A stretch of 64,000 nucleotides of DNA, taken from assembly GCF_003056355.1 (NCBI RefSeq), contig NZ_PYVW01000008.1, forward strand, positions 62,001 to 126,000. The letters run 5' to 3'. The position numbers were made by a program, and so were the translations under genes. This DNA is from Devosia naphthalenivorans (GTDB lineage Bacteria > Pseudomonadota > Alphaproteobacteria > Rhizobiales > Devosiaceae). The notes under the pieces are model-generated. The model saw only the letters and a list, made by a program, of their open reading frames with translations. It was not told where the DNA came from and made no database searches. Positions 49,549 through 61,250 of the stretch are shown piece after piece (position 1 is the first letter of the stretch; each line of letters begins with the position of its first letter).

Positions 49549-50115
49549 ATGGCCAGATCACCGCTCCTGCTCGTTCCAAATCTTATTACCATAGCGCGAA
49601 TCCTGGCGATAATCCCCATCGTTGCACTGGTGATGAATGGGGATCCGACTATGCGGCTGCTGGCCCTGATCATCTATGGAGTCGCTGCCGCAAGCGACTG
49701 GCTGGACGGCTATCTTGCTCGTGCCTGGGACCAGTACTCTCCCCTGGGCCGCATGCTCGACCCCATCGCGGACAAGCTTCTCGTCGGCATCCTGATTGCG
49801 GCGCTTGCCTGGGATGGCAGCCTTACGGCCTGGGACATGGTTCCCGCCTGCGCCATCCTGTTCCGAGAGTTCTTCGTCTCCGGCCTGCGCGAGTTCCTGG
49901 GTAATACCAAGATCGTGCTGCCCGTAAGCTGGCTGGCCAAGTGGAAGACCACGATCCAGCTGGTCTCGCTGGCCATCGTCCTGCTCGAAACCATCGTCCC
50001 CGGCATTGGCCTGGTCAGCGATGTGCTGCTCTGGCTCGCCGGCATCCTCACCATCTGGACGGGCTTTCAATACCTGCGCGCCAGCTGGCCGCATCTGACG
50101 GCTGAAACCAAATGA
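49549..50115 (+). CDS. pgsA: CDP-diacylglycerol-glycerol-3-phosphate 3-phosphatidyltransferase
   Basis: Inner-membrane enzyme that makes phosphatidylglycerol phosphate. 188 residues. The CDP-alcohol phosphotransferase motif is complete: SDWLDGYLARAWDQYSPLGRMLDPIADK (D-x2-DG-x2-AR-x8-G-x3-D-x3-D). Several hydrophobic helices. The ATG at 49549 precedes the N-terminal VPNLITIARILAI. Its stop overlaps the moaD ATG by four bases. Confidence 0.95.
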   Translation: MARSPLLLVPNLITIARILAIIPIVALVMNGDPTMRLLALIIYGVAAASDWLDGYLARAWDQYSPLGRMLDPIADKLLVGILIAALAWDGSLTAWDMVPACAILFREFFVSGLREFLGNTKIVLPVSWLAKWKTTIQLVSLAIVLLETIVPGIGLVSDVLLWLAGILTIWTGFQYLRASWPHLTAETK

Positions 50116-50363
50116 AGGTGCTGTATTTCGCCTGGCTCCGCGAACGGCTCAACCGGGGCGAGGAGGAAGTTTCTCCCCCTGACGAAGTTGATACCGTTGC
50201 CAAGCTGATTGATTGGCTCGCCTCCCGTGACGACGCATTCTCGCACGCGGTCGAAAAGCGCGCCCTGATCAAGGCCGCCGTGGACGCCCGGCTCGTAGCG
50301 CACGACGCATCCATTCGCGGCGCCAGCACCGTGGCGCTGTTCCCTCCGATGACGGGAGGCTGA
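50112..50363 (+). CDS. moaD: Molybdopterin synthase small subunit MoaD
   Basis: Ubiquitin-like sulfur carrier of 83 residues ending in the required Gly-Gly (FPPMTGG), whose thiocarboxylate gives sulfur to precursor Z. The start KVLYFAWLRERL is typical. ATGA overlap with pgsA; the stop TGA overlaps the ribosome-site/start region of moaE. Confidence 0.94.
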   Translation: MKVLYFAWLRERLNRGEEEVSPPDEVDTVAKLIDWLASRDDAFSHAVEKRALIKAAVDARLVAHDASIRGASTVALFPPMTGG

Positions 50364-50364
50364 G

Positions 50365-50811
50365 ATAGAGGTCCGCGTCTCGCCCGAGCCGTTCGATCCC
50401 GGCGCCGAACTCAACGCCTTTCTCGCAACTGCGAATGGCGCCGGAGCCGCGGCGACTTTCACGGGTGTGGTTCGTTCCAGCGCGCAGGACCCGATCACCG
50501 CACTGACGCTGGAATGCTACCCGGAACTGGCGATCAACCAGCTATCCGCAATAGTCGAGCAAGCCACCGCCCGCTTCGAACTCCTCGCCGCCACGGTCAT
50601 CCACCGCTACGGCACGCTCCGACCCGGTGAACCAATCGTTCAGGTAATGACCCTGTCACCGCACCGTGAGGCTGCCTTCAAGGGCGCCGAGTTCTTGATG
50701 GATTACCTCAAGACCGATGCACCATTCTGGAAGCAGGAAACAGGCCTCGCCGGAACCAGATGGATAGAGGCCAAGGCTGAGGATGATCGGGCGAAGGCGC
50801 GCTGGGAGTAG
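50365..50811 (+). CDS. moaE: Molybdopterin synthase large subunit MoaE, apparent ATA start
   Basis: Catalytic subunit that forms the dithiolene of molybdopterin. 148 residues if initiation is at ATA 50365. Conserved parts: FTGVVR near residue 37, ECYPELAINQL, VIHRYGTLRPGEPIVQV and the active-site lysine region FKGAEFLMDYLKTDAPFWKQE. The frame opens at 50353 with CGG GAG GCT GAG ATA; there is no ATG, GTG or TTG before the GTG at 50467, which would remove the N-terminal strand. GGAGG lies five bases before the ATA. Either a rare AUA start or a point mutation of ATG. The MoaD Gly-Gly end excludes a useful fusion. Confidence 0.85.
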   Translation: MEVRVSPEPFDPGAELNAFLATANGAGAAATFTGVVRSSAQDPITALTLECYPELAINQLSAIVEQATARFELLAATVIHRYGTLRPGEPIVQVMTLSPHREAAFKGAEFLMDYLKTDAPFWKQETGLAGTRWIEAKAEDDRAKARWE

Positions 50812-50815
50812 TGCC

Positions 50816-50845
50816 AAAAAAGCCGGGCACTTGGCCCGGCTTTTT
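50816..50845. terminator. Bidirectional intrinsic terminator
   Basis: GCCGGGC (50822-50828) and GCCCGGC (50834-50840) with a five-base loop, flanked by A6 on the left and T5 on the right. It serves the convergent moaE and ilvE transcripts. Confidence 0.93.
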
Positions 50846-50861
50846 CGCATATTGATTCCGC

Positions 50862-51752
50862 TTATTCCGCGGCAGCGCGCTTGGGCTGCACTTCAGCCGA
50901 ATACGCATCGATGAGCGTACGGCAGCCTTCGGCCGGCGTAAAATTATACTCCCCGATCTGGCTGACCGGGGTAACCTCGGCGGCCGTACCGGTGAGGAAG
51001 CATTCGTCGAATTGGCTCAGTTCTTCCGGCATAATGTGGCGCTCGGTAACGGTATAGCCGTTTCGCTTGGCCAGATCGATCAGCGTCTGCCGCGTGATCC
51101 CGTTCAGGAAACAGTCGGGCGTCGGCGTCGTGATGTCCTTGCCCTTGATGAAGAACACGTTGGCGCCGGTGGCTTCGGCCACATAGCCGCGATAGTCCAG
51201 CATCAGTGCATCGGCATAGCCATTGGCCATGGCCGCGTCCTTGGACAGGGTGCAGATCATATAAAGACCGGCAGCCTTGGCCGACGACGGGATGGTTTCC
51301 GGAGACGGGCGTTTCCAGCGGCTCCATTCGAGCCGGATGCCCTTGAGCTTTTCTTCGACCGAGAAATAGCTCGGCCAGACCCAGGCGGCGATCGCCACAT
51401 GCACCTTGTTGTTGCGAGCAGGAACGCTCAGCTCTTCCGAACCGCGCCACGCCACCGGACGCACATAAGCATCGACCAGGCCGTTCTTTTCCAGCACCGC
51501 ACGCTTGGCCGCCTCGATCTCGTCGACCGAATAGGGGAAAGGCATATCCAGCGTCGCCGCCGAGCGGATCAGCCGCTCGGTATGCTCGCGCGACTTGAAG
51601 ATCTCGCCGCCATAGGCGCGCTCACCTTCGAACACCGAGCTTGCATAGTGCAGCCCATGCGTCAGCACGTGGATTTTTGCATCTTTCCAGGGCTTGAATT
51701 CACCATCAAACCAGATCCAGCCATCACGCTGGTCCATGGGCACACCGGCCAT
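50862..51752 (-). CDS. ilvE: Branched-chain amino acid aminotransferase
   Basis: Class IV PLP transaminase for leucine, isoleucine and valine. 296 residues. Landmarks are HVLTHGLHYASSVFEGERAY, the region AAGLYMICTLSKDAAMANGYADALMLDYRGYVAEATGANVF (with the phosphate-binding and EATGAN segments), and TGTAAEVTPV. The cofactor lysine is most likely the one in TLSKDAA. The ATG at 51752 follows GGGAGAGG; a start at 51788 is open but has no such site. Divergent from the MarR gene. Confidence 0.93.
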   Translation of the reverse strand: MAGVPMDQRDGWIWFDGEFKPWKDAKIHVLTHGLHYASSVFEGERAYGGEIFKSREHTERLIRSAATLDMPFPYSVDEIEAAKRAVLEKNGLVDAYVRPVAWRGSEELSVPARNNKVHVAIAAWVWPSYFSVEEKLKGIRLEWSRWKRPSPETIPSSAKAAGLYMICTLSKDAAMANGYADALMLDYRGYVAEATGANVFFIKGKDITTPTPDCFLNGITRQTLIDLAKRNGYTVTERHIMPEELSQFDECFLTGTAAEVTPVSQIGEYNFTPAEGCRTLIDAYSAEVQPKRAAAE

Positions 51753-51886
51753 GATCCTCTCCCGAATACCTTGCTGGGCGAACGTCACAGCCGCCCAATT
51801 TGGCGCCGATCATGCCCCAGGCTCAAGGCCTTGGCAAACCACAAAGCCTGAGGGATAAGACTGAACGGCGTCCTGATGGGAAGACA

Positions 51887-52408
51887 ATGGCAGCGCACCA
51901 AAAGAATGTCAACAAGGCTGACATAAATTCCGTGCCACCGGGCGACGATGCCGCCCTGCCCCTCGACATCATGGGCTTGTTCTTCTTTGCCTACCGTGAC
52001 TTCACCGGCGATGCCGATGCGCTGCTCGAACGCCAGGATTTCGGCCGGGCTCACCACCGCGTGCTATACTTTGTCAATCTGCGCCCCGGCATGCCCGTTG
52101 CCGACCTGCTCGACATTCTGAAAATCACCAAGCAAAGCCTCGCCCGGGTGCTGCGGCAGTTGATCGACAATGGCTATATCGAGCAGAAGACAGGCCATGC
52201 CGACCGCCGGCAGCGCCTGCTGCACGCAACCGACAAAGGCCGGCAATTCTTCCGCACCTTGTCCGTCACCCAGGCTAGCCGCATTGAGGCCGCCATCGCG
52301 AGCCTTCCCCCCGGTTCCCGCAAGATCGTCACCCAGTTCATGGTCGGCATGGTCGATCCCGCCGACCGCTCGACCCTGGACCGGCTGAATCTCACCAAGG
52401 GAATCTAG
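51887..52408 (+). CDS. MarR-family transcriptional regulator
   Basis: 173 residues with the MarR winged helix: LRPGMPVADLLDILKITKQSLARVLRQLIDNGYIEQKTGHADRRQRLLHATDKGRQFF. The N-terminal 30 residues are variable. The ATG at 51887 follows GGGAAG; a longer frame to 51800 is open. Divergent from ilvE, an arrangement seen in many Rhizobiales, which suggests a role in its control. A hairpin follows, but its T run lies on the other strand. Confidence 0.87.
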   Translation: MAAHQKNVNKADINSVPPGDDAALPLDIMGLFFFAYRDFTGDADALLERQDFGRAHHRVLYFVNLRPGMPVADLLDILKITKQSLARVLRQLIDNGYIEQKTGHADRRQRLLHATDKGRQFFRTLSVTQASRIEAAIASLPPGSRKIVTQFMVGMVDPADRSTLDRLNLTKGI

Positions 52409-52414
52409 GCAAGT

Positions 52415-52446
52415 AAAAAGGGACGCGAAACAAAGTTTCGCGCCCC
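52415..52446 (-). terminator. Intrinsic terminator on the minus strand without an obvious gene
   Basis: CGCGAAAC (52424-52431) pairs with GTTTCGCG (52435-52442), extended by GGG/CCC, and A5 at 52415-52419 gives a T run on the minus strand only. There is no minus-strand coding gene in 52446-54100, so a transcript from 52446-52705 may end here. Confidence 0.75.
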
Positions 52447-52700
52447 CACGGGAGACACCACAAAGGAGCGTCAGCCTCTGCGGCAGTCCACCGACTGTTT
52501 GGCAAACCATTGGCTGCCAAGCACTTCGCCACCCGCTGTTGCGGCACGGCTCGCAGCTTTAACGAGACCGACCAGCAAGGGTTCCGCCCCAGACAAAGTG
52601 TGATCGGCGCCCTGGTGCGCACCATGCGAAATTGCCGCAAGTGGTGGCGTTTCGACCTGCAAAGTGCTTTAACGGCGCGCATCTGCCGTGACTGGAACAT
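52447..52700 (-). ncRNA. Possible minus-strand small RNA
   Basis: The 254 bases between the terminator and the gene at 52706 have no supported coding frame. Read on the minus strand they include a TTGGCA/TGCCAA stem (about 52499-52520) and end in the strong hairpin. No clear promoter can be pointed to. Confidence 0.35.
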
Positions 52701-52705
52701 TGCCC

Positions 52706-53104
52706 ATGACCACCAAGGAACAAGATTTCAAGCAGCGCTTCGCAACCTTGCTGCGCGACTTGCAGCAGGATGGCACCAAGGACCCCGAAATCATCTGGGT
52801 TCTGGGCACGCTGGCGGCAGAACTGGCTAATGATCTGAAGGCCACGAGCTGGTCCGCGGCCAAATCCGTTATGACGGTTCCGATTTACGATCAACTGCTC
52901 AAGAAGTTCCAGGAGCGGGGCGACGCGCATTACCGCGAAGGCCGGCAGAACGAGGCCTATGCCATTCAGGTCCTGGCCTATTCGCTGATCGCGCGCACCC
53001 AGACGCGCGATCCACAGATGGCGGAGGGCGAAGTCCTGATCGACGAGGTGATCGACCGCGCATGCGCCGTTTACCGGAAGGTAAAGCAAGACAGCACCCA
53101 TTGA
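52706..53104 (+). CDS. Hypothetical protein, 132 residues
   Basis: Soluble, mostly helical product with no signal peptide: KEQDFKQRFATLLRDLQQDGTKDPEIIWVLGTLAAELA, then FQERGDAHYREGRQNEAYAIQVLAYSLIARTQ, a segment that looks like one tetratricopeptide-type helix pair. No family recognised. An earlier ATG-type start at 52688 is possible; 52706 is preferred from spacing to TGGA. Confidence 0.65.
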   Translation: MTTKEQDFKQRFATLLRDLQQDGTKDPEIIWVLGTLAAELANDLKATSWSAAKSVMTVPIYDQLLKKFQERGDAHYREGRQNEAYAIQVLAYSLIARTQTRDPQMAEGEVLIDEVIDRACAVYRKVKQDSTH

Positions 53105-53179
53105 GGCGGCCGCCAGGCCATCCAAATTCTGCCGCTTGGTGATGCTGCAATGGTGCAAAACGGTCACCGGAGTTCACTC

Positions 53180-53563
53180 ATGACGACAAAATCGATTGCC
53201 GCCATCACTGTCATTGCCCTGCTATCGACTTTGCCCGCAGCTGCGGTGGAAACCTCACTCCAGCTACAACTCAGCGCTGACCAGGACTTTGAACGACGGA
53301 CCGTCACCTATGATTGCGGCACGGAAGCGCCGCTCGTCGTCACTTACCTGGACGCCGTGCCAAATTTCCTGGCGATCATTCCCGTCGAAGGGGAAACCCA
53401 ACCGCTGGTATTTGCCTCGGTGCTTTCGGACGGCCTGGCGCGCTATGCGTCGGGTCGCTGGATTTGGGAGAGCCAAGGGCCAGATGCGAGCCTCTTTGAC
53501 GTGACAGAGGGTGAGGATGCTGCGGCTGTGTTGACCTGTGCGGAACTGGTCAATACTCCATAG
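53180..53563 (+). CDS. MliC-family lysozyme inhibitor-like exported protein
   Basis: 127 residues. Signal peptide about 1-22 (ending AAA). The mature part follows the MliC (PF09864) pattern: VTYDCGTEAPLVVTYLDAVPNFLAIIPVEG, LVFASVLSDGLARYASGRWIWESQGPDASLF and a C-terminal Cys (LTCAEL). MliC proteins inhibit C-type lysozyme in the periplasm; it lacks a lipobox, so it is soluble. The ATG at 53180 follows CGGAG. Confidence 0.8.
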   Translation: MTTKSIAAITVIALLSTLPAAAVETSLQLQLSADQDFERRTVTYDCGTEAPLVVTYLDAVPNFLAIIPVEGETQPLVFASVLSDGLARYASGRWIWESQGPDASLFDVTEGEDAAAVLTCAELVNTP

Positions 53564-53638
53564 ATCGCAATCTCCCCGAAGAACGATAGGTGCGCTGCGC
53601 CACGGGGAGGCCCATTTTTTGACGAGACTGTTTCGCCC

Positions 53639-54070
53639 ATGAGCATGTTAGTTTCCGCCCTGATGTTTATCGCCCTGCTGAGCGCATCGATGGCGCATTT
53701 GGCATGGTCGTTTGGGCGCACCTGGCCTATCCGCGAAGAAAAGCTCCTGGCGCAGACCGTTGTCGGCACAGCGGGCATTGAACGCATGCCGCCGCGCTGG
53801 GCTTCGTTTTCTGTGGCCGTATTGACGCTGGCTGCCGGCATCCTGGCACTTTCGCTGGCCGATCACACCAGCGGGGGATTGGGCCTCACGCTCTCCGCAC
53901 TTCCCGTCGGCGCCGTGTTCCTCGCTCGGGGAGCAATTGGCTATACGGCCTGGTGGGCTGCCCGCACGCCGGAGCCCAGTTTCCGCTTCAATGATCGCCG
54001 GGTCTACTCGCCCTTGTGCCTGGCGCTGGGGCTTGGCTTTGTCGCGCTCTTCGCGATGCGACTGATGTGA
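53639..54070 (+). CDS. DUF3995 membrane protein
   Basis: 143 residues with four hydrophobic helices (about 4-22, 57-75, 80-98 and 124-142). FGRTWPIREEKLLAQTVVG after the first helix is typical for DUF3995. Function unknown. The gene stands between the MliC-like gene and the convergent phosphoesterase gene. Confidence 0.78.
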   Translation: MSMLVSALMFIALLSASMAHLAWSFGRTWPIREEKLLAQTVVGTAGIERMPPRWASFSVAVLTLAAGILALSLADHTSGGLGLTLSALPVGAVFLARGAIGYTAWWAARTPEPSFRFNDRRVYSPLCLALGLGFVALFAMRLM

Positions 54071-54100
54071 AAACCCGGAACGTCCCTGCGCATCGGCAGC

Positions 54101-54832
54101 TTACGCCACCATGACCGCGTGGCTGACAAGCCGGCTTTCCTGAATGTGATGCAGCATCAGTCCTGGCGGATCAGCGATGGGTGCTTCCTTGCCATCGAGC
54201 CGCAACTGGTTCGCCCGGGCGACTGAAGGCGCCATGGTGGCGGGAAGGCCGGCGAAGCGGGTGAACATCGGGCGATGCACGTGCCCGCAACTCAGTCCGA
54301 GCACGGTGTCGCGAGCCGTTCCGATTACCCGTGCGAGGGCTTCCTGATTGCGGCAGTTGTTCCGATCTTTCCCGTCGATCCCACAGAAAAACGGATGCTG
54401 GTGCTGGAAGACCAAGGCCGGTGGACCACCGGCGTTCAACTGAGCCTCGAGCCATGCAAGCACCGGTTCAGCGTCGCCGTGGTGAGCGCCCGCGACGGTG
54501 GCATCCAAGCCGATGACCCGCACCTCATCCGAGATCACTGCAGTGCAGTTCAGCTTACCCTCTGCGCGCCAGTCGAAACGGTCGCCAAAGACACGCCGCA
54601 TCGTAGCGGGTTCATCGACATTGCCCGGAACCACATAAAACGGGGTGTTCATCGCCTCCAGCCGGTCGCGAACATCACCGTAGCTTTGCTCGTGCGAAAC
54701 CTCTGCCAGATCACCGCTGATAATGATTGCGTCCGGTTGGAGAGGCTTGAGCCAGCCCAGCACGCTATCGAGTCGTGCCAGGGCTTTGCTGCTTCCATCC
54801 GCATGGATGTCACTGAGCTGCGCGATGATCAT
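54101..54832 (-). CDS. Metallophosphoesterase, CpdA-like
   Basis: 243 residues of the calcineurin-like fold with the metal ligands in order: AQLSDIHADG (Asp-x-His), IIISGDLAEV, YVVPGNVDEP (Asn, with GNVDE for GNHD), FQHQHPFFCG and LSCGHVHRPMF. It resembles cyclic-3',5'-AMP phosphodiesterase CpdA, but the GNVDE variation makes the substrate uncertain. The ATG at 54832 overlaps the glgX stop by four bases, so it is the last gene of the glycogen operon. Confidence 0.87.
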   Translation of the reverse strand: MIIAQLSDIHADGSSKALARLDSVLGWLKPLQPDAIIISGDLAEVSHEQSYGDVRDRLEAMNTPFYVVPGNVDEPATMRRVFGDRFDWRAEGKLNCTAVISDEVRVIGLDATVAGAHHGDAEPVLAWLEAQLNAGGPPALVFQHQHPFFCGIDGKDRNNCRNQEALARVIGTARDTVLGLSCGHVHRPMFTRFAGLPATMAPSVARANQLRLDGKEAPIADPPGLMLHHIQESRLVSHAVMVA

Positions 54833-56835
54833 GGCTGCACCGGCCGGATCAGCGCGGTGACGGATCGTGGCGTTAGGGTTGCGGTGGATTCCATCAGTGT
54901 CACCTGTGCCGTGTGATCGGAAACGATGCCGACCTGCCAATTGCTGTCAGGCAGATGCGCCACAACAGGTTCGATACGGCGATTGAACCAGACCAGCACT
55001 TCGTCATCCTTGTTGCGCAGGTGCATGCCGAGCACCGAGGCACCGGAATAGCGCCAGTCATCCTCGTTCATTTCCCGGCCATCGGGATGCAGCCAGACCA
55101 CGTCGCGCACGCCGTTGCGCTCCTGTCCGGTCAGCCAATGGTCATGCGTCAGCGCCGAATGGGCCTTGCGGAACTGGTTGATGGCGGCGACGAAGTCCAC
55201 CAGATCGCCATCGGCGTTTTCCCAATCGAGCCAGGTGATCTCGTTGTCCTGCGCATAGGCATTGTTGTTGCCCTGCTGCGTGCGGAACATCTCGTCGCCT
55301 TGCTGCAACAGCGGAATGCCGCGCGACATGAACAATGTGGCGAGCAGCGCCCGCACATCCCGCTTGCGCGCGAAGATGACGGCGGGATCGTCGGTTTCAC
55401 CTTCAATGCCGCAATTCCAGGAGGAATTGTGGCTGTGTCCGTCCCGGTTATGCTCGCCGTTGGCCTCGTTGTGCTTGTCCACATAGCTGACGAGATCGCG
55501 CAGGGTGAACCCGTCATGGACAGCCAGCATGTTGACCCCATGGCTAGGCTTGCGGCCAGCAAAGTCGAATATCTCGGCCGAGCCTGCGACCTTGCCGGCG
55601 AGTTCACCGATCTTGCCGTCTTCGCCGCGCCAGAAGCCGCGAATCTCGTCCCGGTATGTGTCGTTGTGCTCCCGGAATTCCTTGCCAAACTGCCCAAGCG
55701 CGTAGCCGCCAGGCCCCACGTCCCAGGGCTCCGCCACAAGGATGCACTTGCTGAGCACCGGATCGGACTTGATCTTTTCCAGCATCACGGCATTGGGGTT
55801 GAACCCGGGCTCGCGGCCCAGCACGGTCGCCAGATCGAACCGGAAGCCGGAGACGCCCATTTCCTCGACCCAGTAGCGCAGGCTATCGATCACCAACCGC
55901 TGCACCGCCGGATGGTCGCACCGCAGCGTATTGCCTGTGCCGGCGTCGTTGACCAGAACCTGCTTGCCGTCAACTTCAACGAACCGATAATAGGTCCGCG
56001 CATCTAGTCCCATCAGGCTCAGCATGGGCCCAAAGGCGTCACCCTCGCCCGTGTGATTGTAGACCACGTCGAGAATGACCGAGATACCATTCTTGCGGTA
56101 AAGATCGGTCATGTTGCGCAGTTCATGCGGGCCGCGGGGGGCAAGCCGCGGATCGATCGCCGAATAGGCTATCGGGTTGTAGCCCCAGGCATTGGTCAGC
56201 CCTAGCGCCGGAAGATGACCCTCATCGATCCAAGCGGCCGTGGGCATCAGCTGCAGCGTATCGACGCCGATATATTTGAGATGGTCGATCACGCGCTGGG
56301 TGGTGAGGCCGGCGATGGAGCCACGCAGCGGCCCCTGCACGCCGGGATGCCGCATGGTGTAGCCGCGCACGTTCATTTCATAGAACAGCGTTGGCGCTTT
56401 CTTGCGTGGTACGGCAGCCTCCCAGGCCTCGCTGACCACGATAGCCTTGGGAACGAGTGGCGCGGTATCCACGGCTTCGGCGCGGTCCAGCCGCAAGCGT
56501 GGCGAGCGCACAAAGACCCTGTCCAGCCTCTTGGCATAGGGATCGACCAGAAGCTTCATGGGATCAAAGAAATAGCCCTGGTCGGGGTTATATTCTCCGT
56601 CCGCACGCAGCCCGTAAGGGGTGCCTGCCCCTAAGCCTGAGATCAAGCCGGCCCAGATGTGGTCCTGGCGCACATCCAGCGCAAAGCGATCCGTTTCCTG
56701 ATCCAACTCGTCGAAGATCGACACCCAGATCGCGGTCGCACTTTCCGAATATACGGCAAAATTGACGCCCTCGGGCGTGACCGTGGCGCCGAGCCTGTCG
56801 ATGCGGCCCCCATTGGGGACCAATACCGGTTTCAT
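54829..56835 (-). CDS. glgX: Glycogen debranching enzyme GlgX
   Basis: Hydrolyses alpha-1,6 branches of phosphorylase-trimmed glycogen in the cytoplasm. 668 residues: N-terminal CBM48 (GATVTPEGVNFAVYSESA), then the GH13 barrel with VILDVVYNHTGEG, the nucleophile Asp in GFRFDLATVLG, the acid Glu in ILVAEPWDVG and the transition-state Asp in MLAVHDGFTLRD. The ATG at 56835 has no clear ribosome site; a GTG at 56862 with AGGAA before it would add nine residues. It overlaps or closely follows pgm, so translation is coupled. Confidence 0.93.
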   Translation of the reverse strand: MKPVLVPNGGRIDRLGATVTPEGVNFAVYSESATAIWVSIFDELDQETDRFALDVRQDHIWAGLISGLGAGTPYGLRADGEYNPDQGYFFDPMKLLVDPYAKRLDRVFVRSPRLRLDRAEAVDTAPLVPKAIVVSEAWEAAVPRKKAPTLFYEMNVRGYTMRHPGVQGPLRGSIAGLTTQRVIDHLKYIGVDTLQLMPTAAWIDEGHLPALGLTNAWGYNPIAYSAIDPRLAPRGPHELRNMTDLYRKNGISVILDVVYNHTGEGDAFGPMLSLMGLDARTYYRFVEVDGKQVLVNDAGTGNTLRCDHPAVQRLVIDSLRYWVEEMGVSGFRFDLATVLGREPGFNPNAVMLEKIKSDPVLSKCILVAEPWDVGPGGYALGQFGKEFREHNDTYRDEIRGFWRGEDGKIGELAGKVAGSAEIFDFAGRKPSHGVNMLAVHDGFTLRDLVSYVDKHNEANGEHNRDGHSHNSSWNCGIEGETDDPAVIFARKRDVRALLATLFMSRGIPLLQQGDEMFRTQQGNNNAYAQDNEITWLDWENADGDLVDFVAAINQFRKAHSALTHDHWLTGQERNGVRDVVWLHPDGREMNEDDWRYSGASVLGMHLRNKDDEVLVWFNRRIEPVVAHLPDSNWQVGIVSDHTAQVTLMESTATLTPRSVTALIRPVQP

Positions 56836-56848
56836 CGTGCTGCCGACT

Positions 56849-59923
<3,075 letters not shown>

Positions 59924-59927
<4 letters not shown>

Positions 59928-61195
59928 CGCCCAGCCATGTATTTGTTGACCATGGTCTGGGTGATCAGCGTCACCCCTTCATCGCTGCGCCGGAACCACT
60001 TTGCGTCGAATTCGGGGTCCTCACCAACGACAAGCCCCTCGGGAATGTTGACGCCGCGGTCGATCACCACCTTGCGCAGCCGTGCATTGCGGCCGATGTC
60101 GCAATAGGGCAGCACCACCGCCTCGTCGAGTTCCGAATATGAATGCACGCGCGAACCCGTCGATAGCAGCGTACGCTGCAGATGGCCGCCCGAGATGATG
60201 CAATCGCCTGAAACCAGCGAGTTGACCGCCGAACCGCGCCGGCCGTCGAAATCGTGCACGAACTTGGCGGGCGGGGTGATCTCGGCATAGGTCCAGATCG
60301 GCCAGTCGCGATCATACAGATCAAGTTGCGGCTTGATGTCGGTCAAATCGATCGAAGCCTTCCAGTATGCATCGATCGTGCCGACGTCACGCCAGTAGCT
60401 GACCTCCTCATTGCTCGAGCGCACGCATGAGCGTGGAAAGCGATGGGCCCAGGCCGTGCCGTTCTTGACGATATAGGGGATGATGTCCTTGCCGAAATCG
60501 CGGTTGGAGCCCTCGGTCGCTGCGTCGCGCCGCAATTGCTCCATCAGGAACCGAGTTTCGAAAACATAGATACCCATCGAAGCCAGCGCCGTGTCGGGCT
60601 TGTCCGGGATACCCGGCGGATCTTTGGGTTTCTCGACGAAATCGACCACGCGGTCGCGGCCGTCTACGTGCATCACACCAAAGCCCACCGCCTCCATGCG
60701 CGGCACTTCCAGGCATCCGATGGTCACGTCAGCGCCGGTGTCCACATGCTGGCGAAGCATGATTTCGTAGTCCATCTTGTAGATGTGGTCGCCCGCCAGG
60801 ATGACGATGTAGCGGGCGCCGGAATCCTCGATGATATCCATGTTCTGGTACACGGCGTCGGCTGTGCCAGCATACCACATGTCCTCGCGCACGCGCTGGC
60901 TCGCGGGCAGCACGTCAAAGCTCTCGTTACGTTCGGGGCGCAGGAAGTTCCAGCCGCGCGACAGATGCCTGATCAGGCTGTGTGCTTGGTACTGCGTGGC
61001 CACCGAAATACGGCGAATGCCGGAATTGATCGCATTGGACAGCGCAAAGTCGATGATACGCGACTTGCCTCCAAAATACACGGCGGGCTTGGCGCGGCGG
61101 TCGGTCAGTTCCATCAACCTGGTACCGCGCCCACCTGCAAGCACATAGGCCATAGCCTCGCGGGCCAGGGGTGACGGTACTCTGTAGTCGGCCAT
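59924..61195 (-). CDS. glgC: Glucose-1-phosphate adenylyltransferase
   Basis: Makes ADP-glucose, the regulated step of glycogen synthesis. 423 residues. Nucleotide-binding [39 protein letters not shown]; substrate site [10 protein letters not shown]-terminal left-handed beta-helix ([37 protein letters not shown]). Fructose-6-phosphate-type activation is usual for rhizobial enzymes. Overlaps glgA by four bases. Confidence 0.96.
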
Positions 61196-61250
61196 TTTCT
61201 AACCCTCCGCTAATGCCCGTTGACCGGGACCTATCTGCAAACGAGCCGGC

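Noticed and set aside
52392-52700. Possible 102-residue gene on the minus strand
   Set aside because: Runs through the minus-strand terminator and has no ribosome site or recognisable composition.
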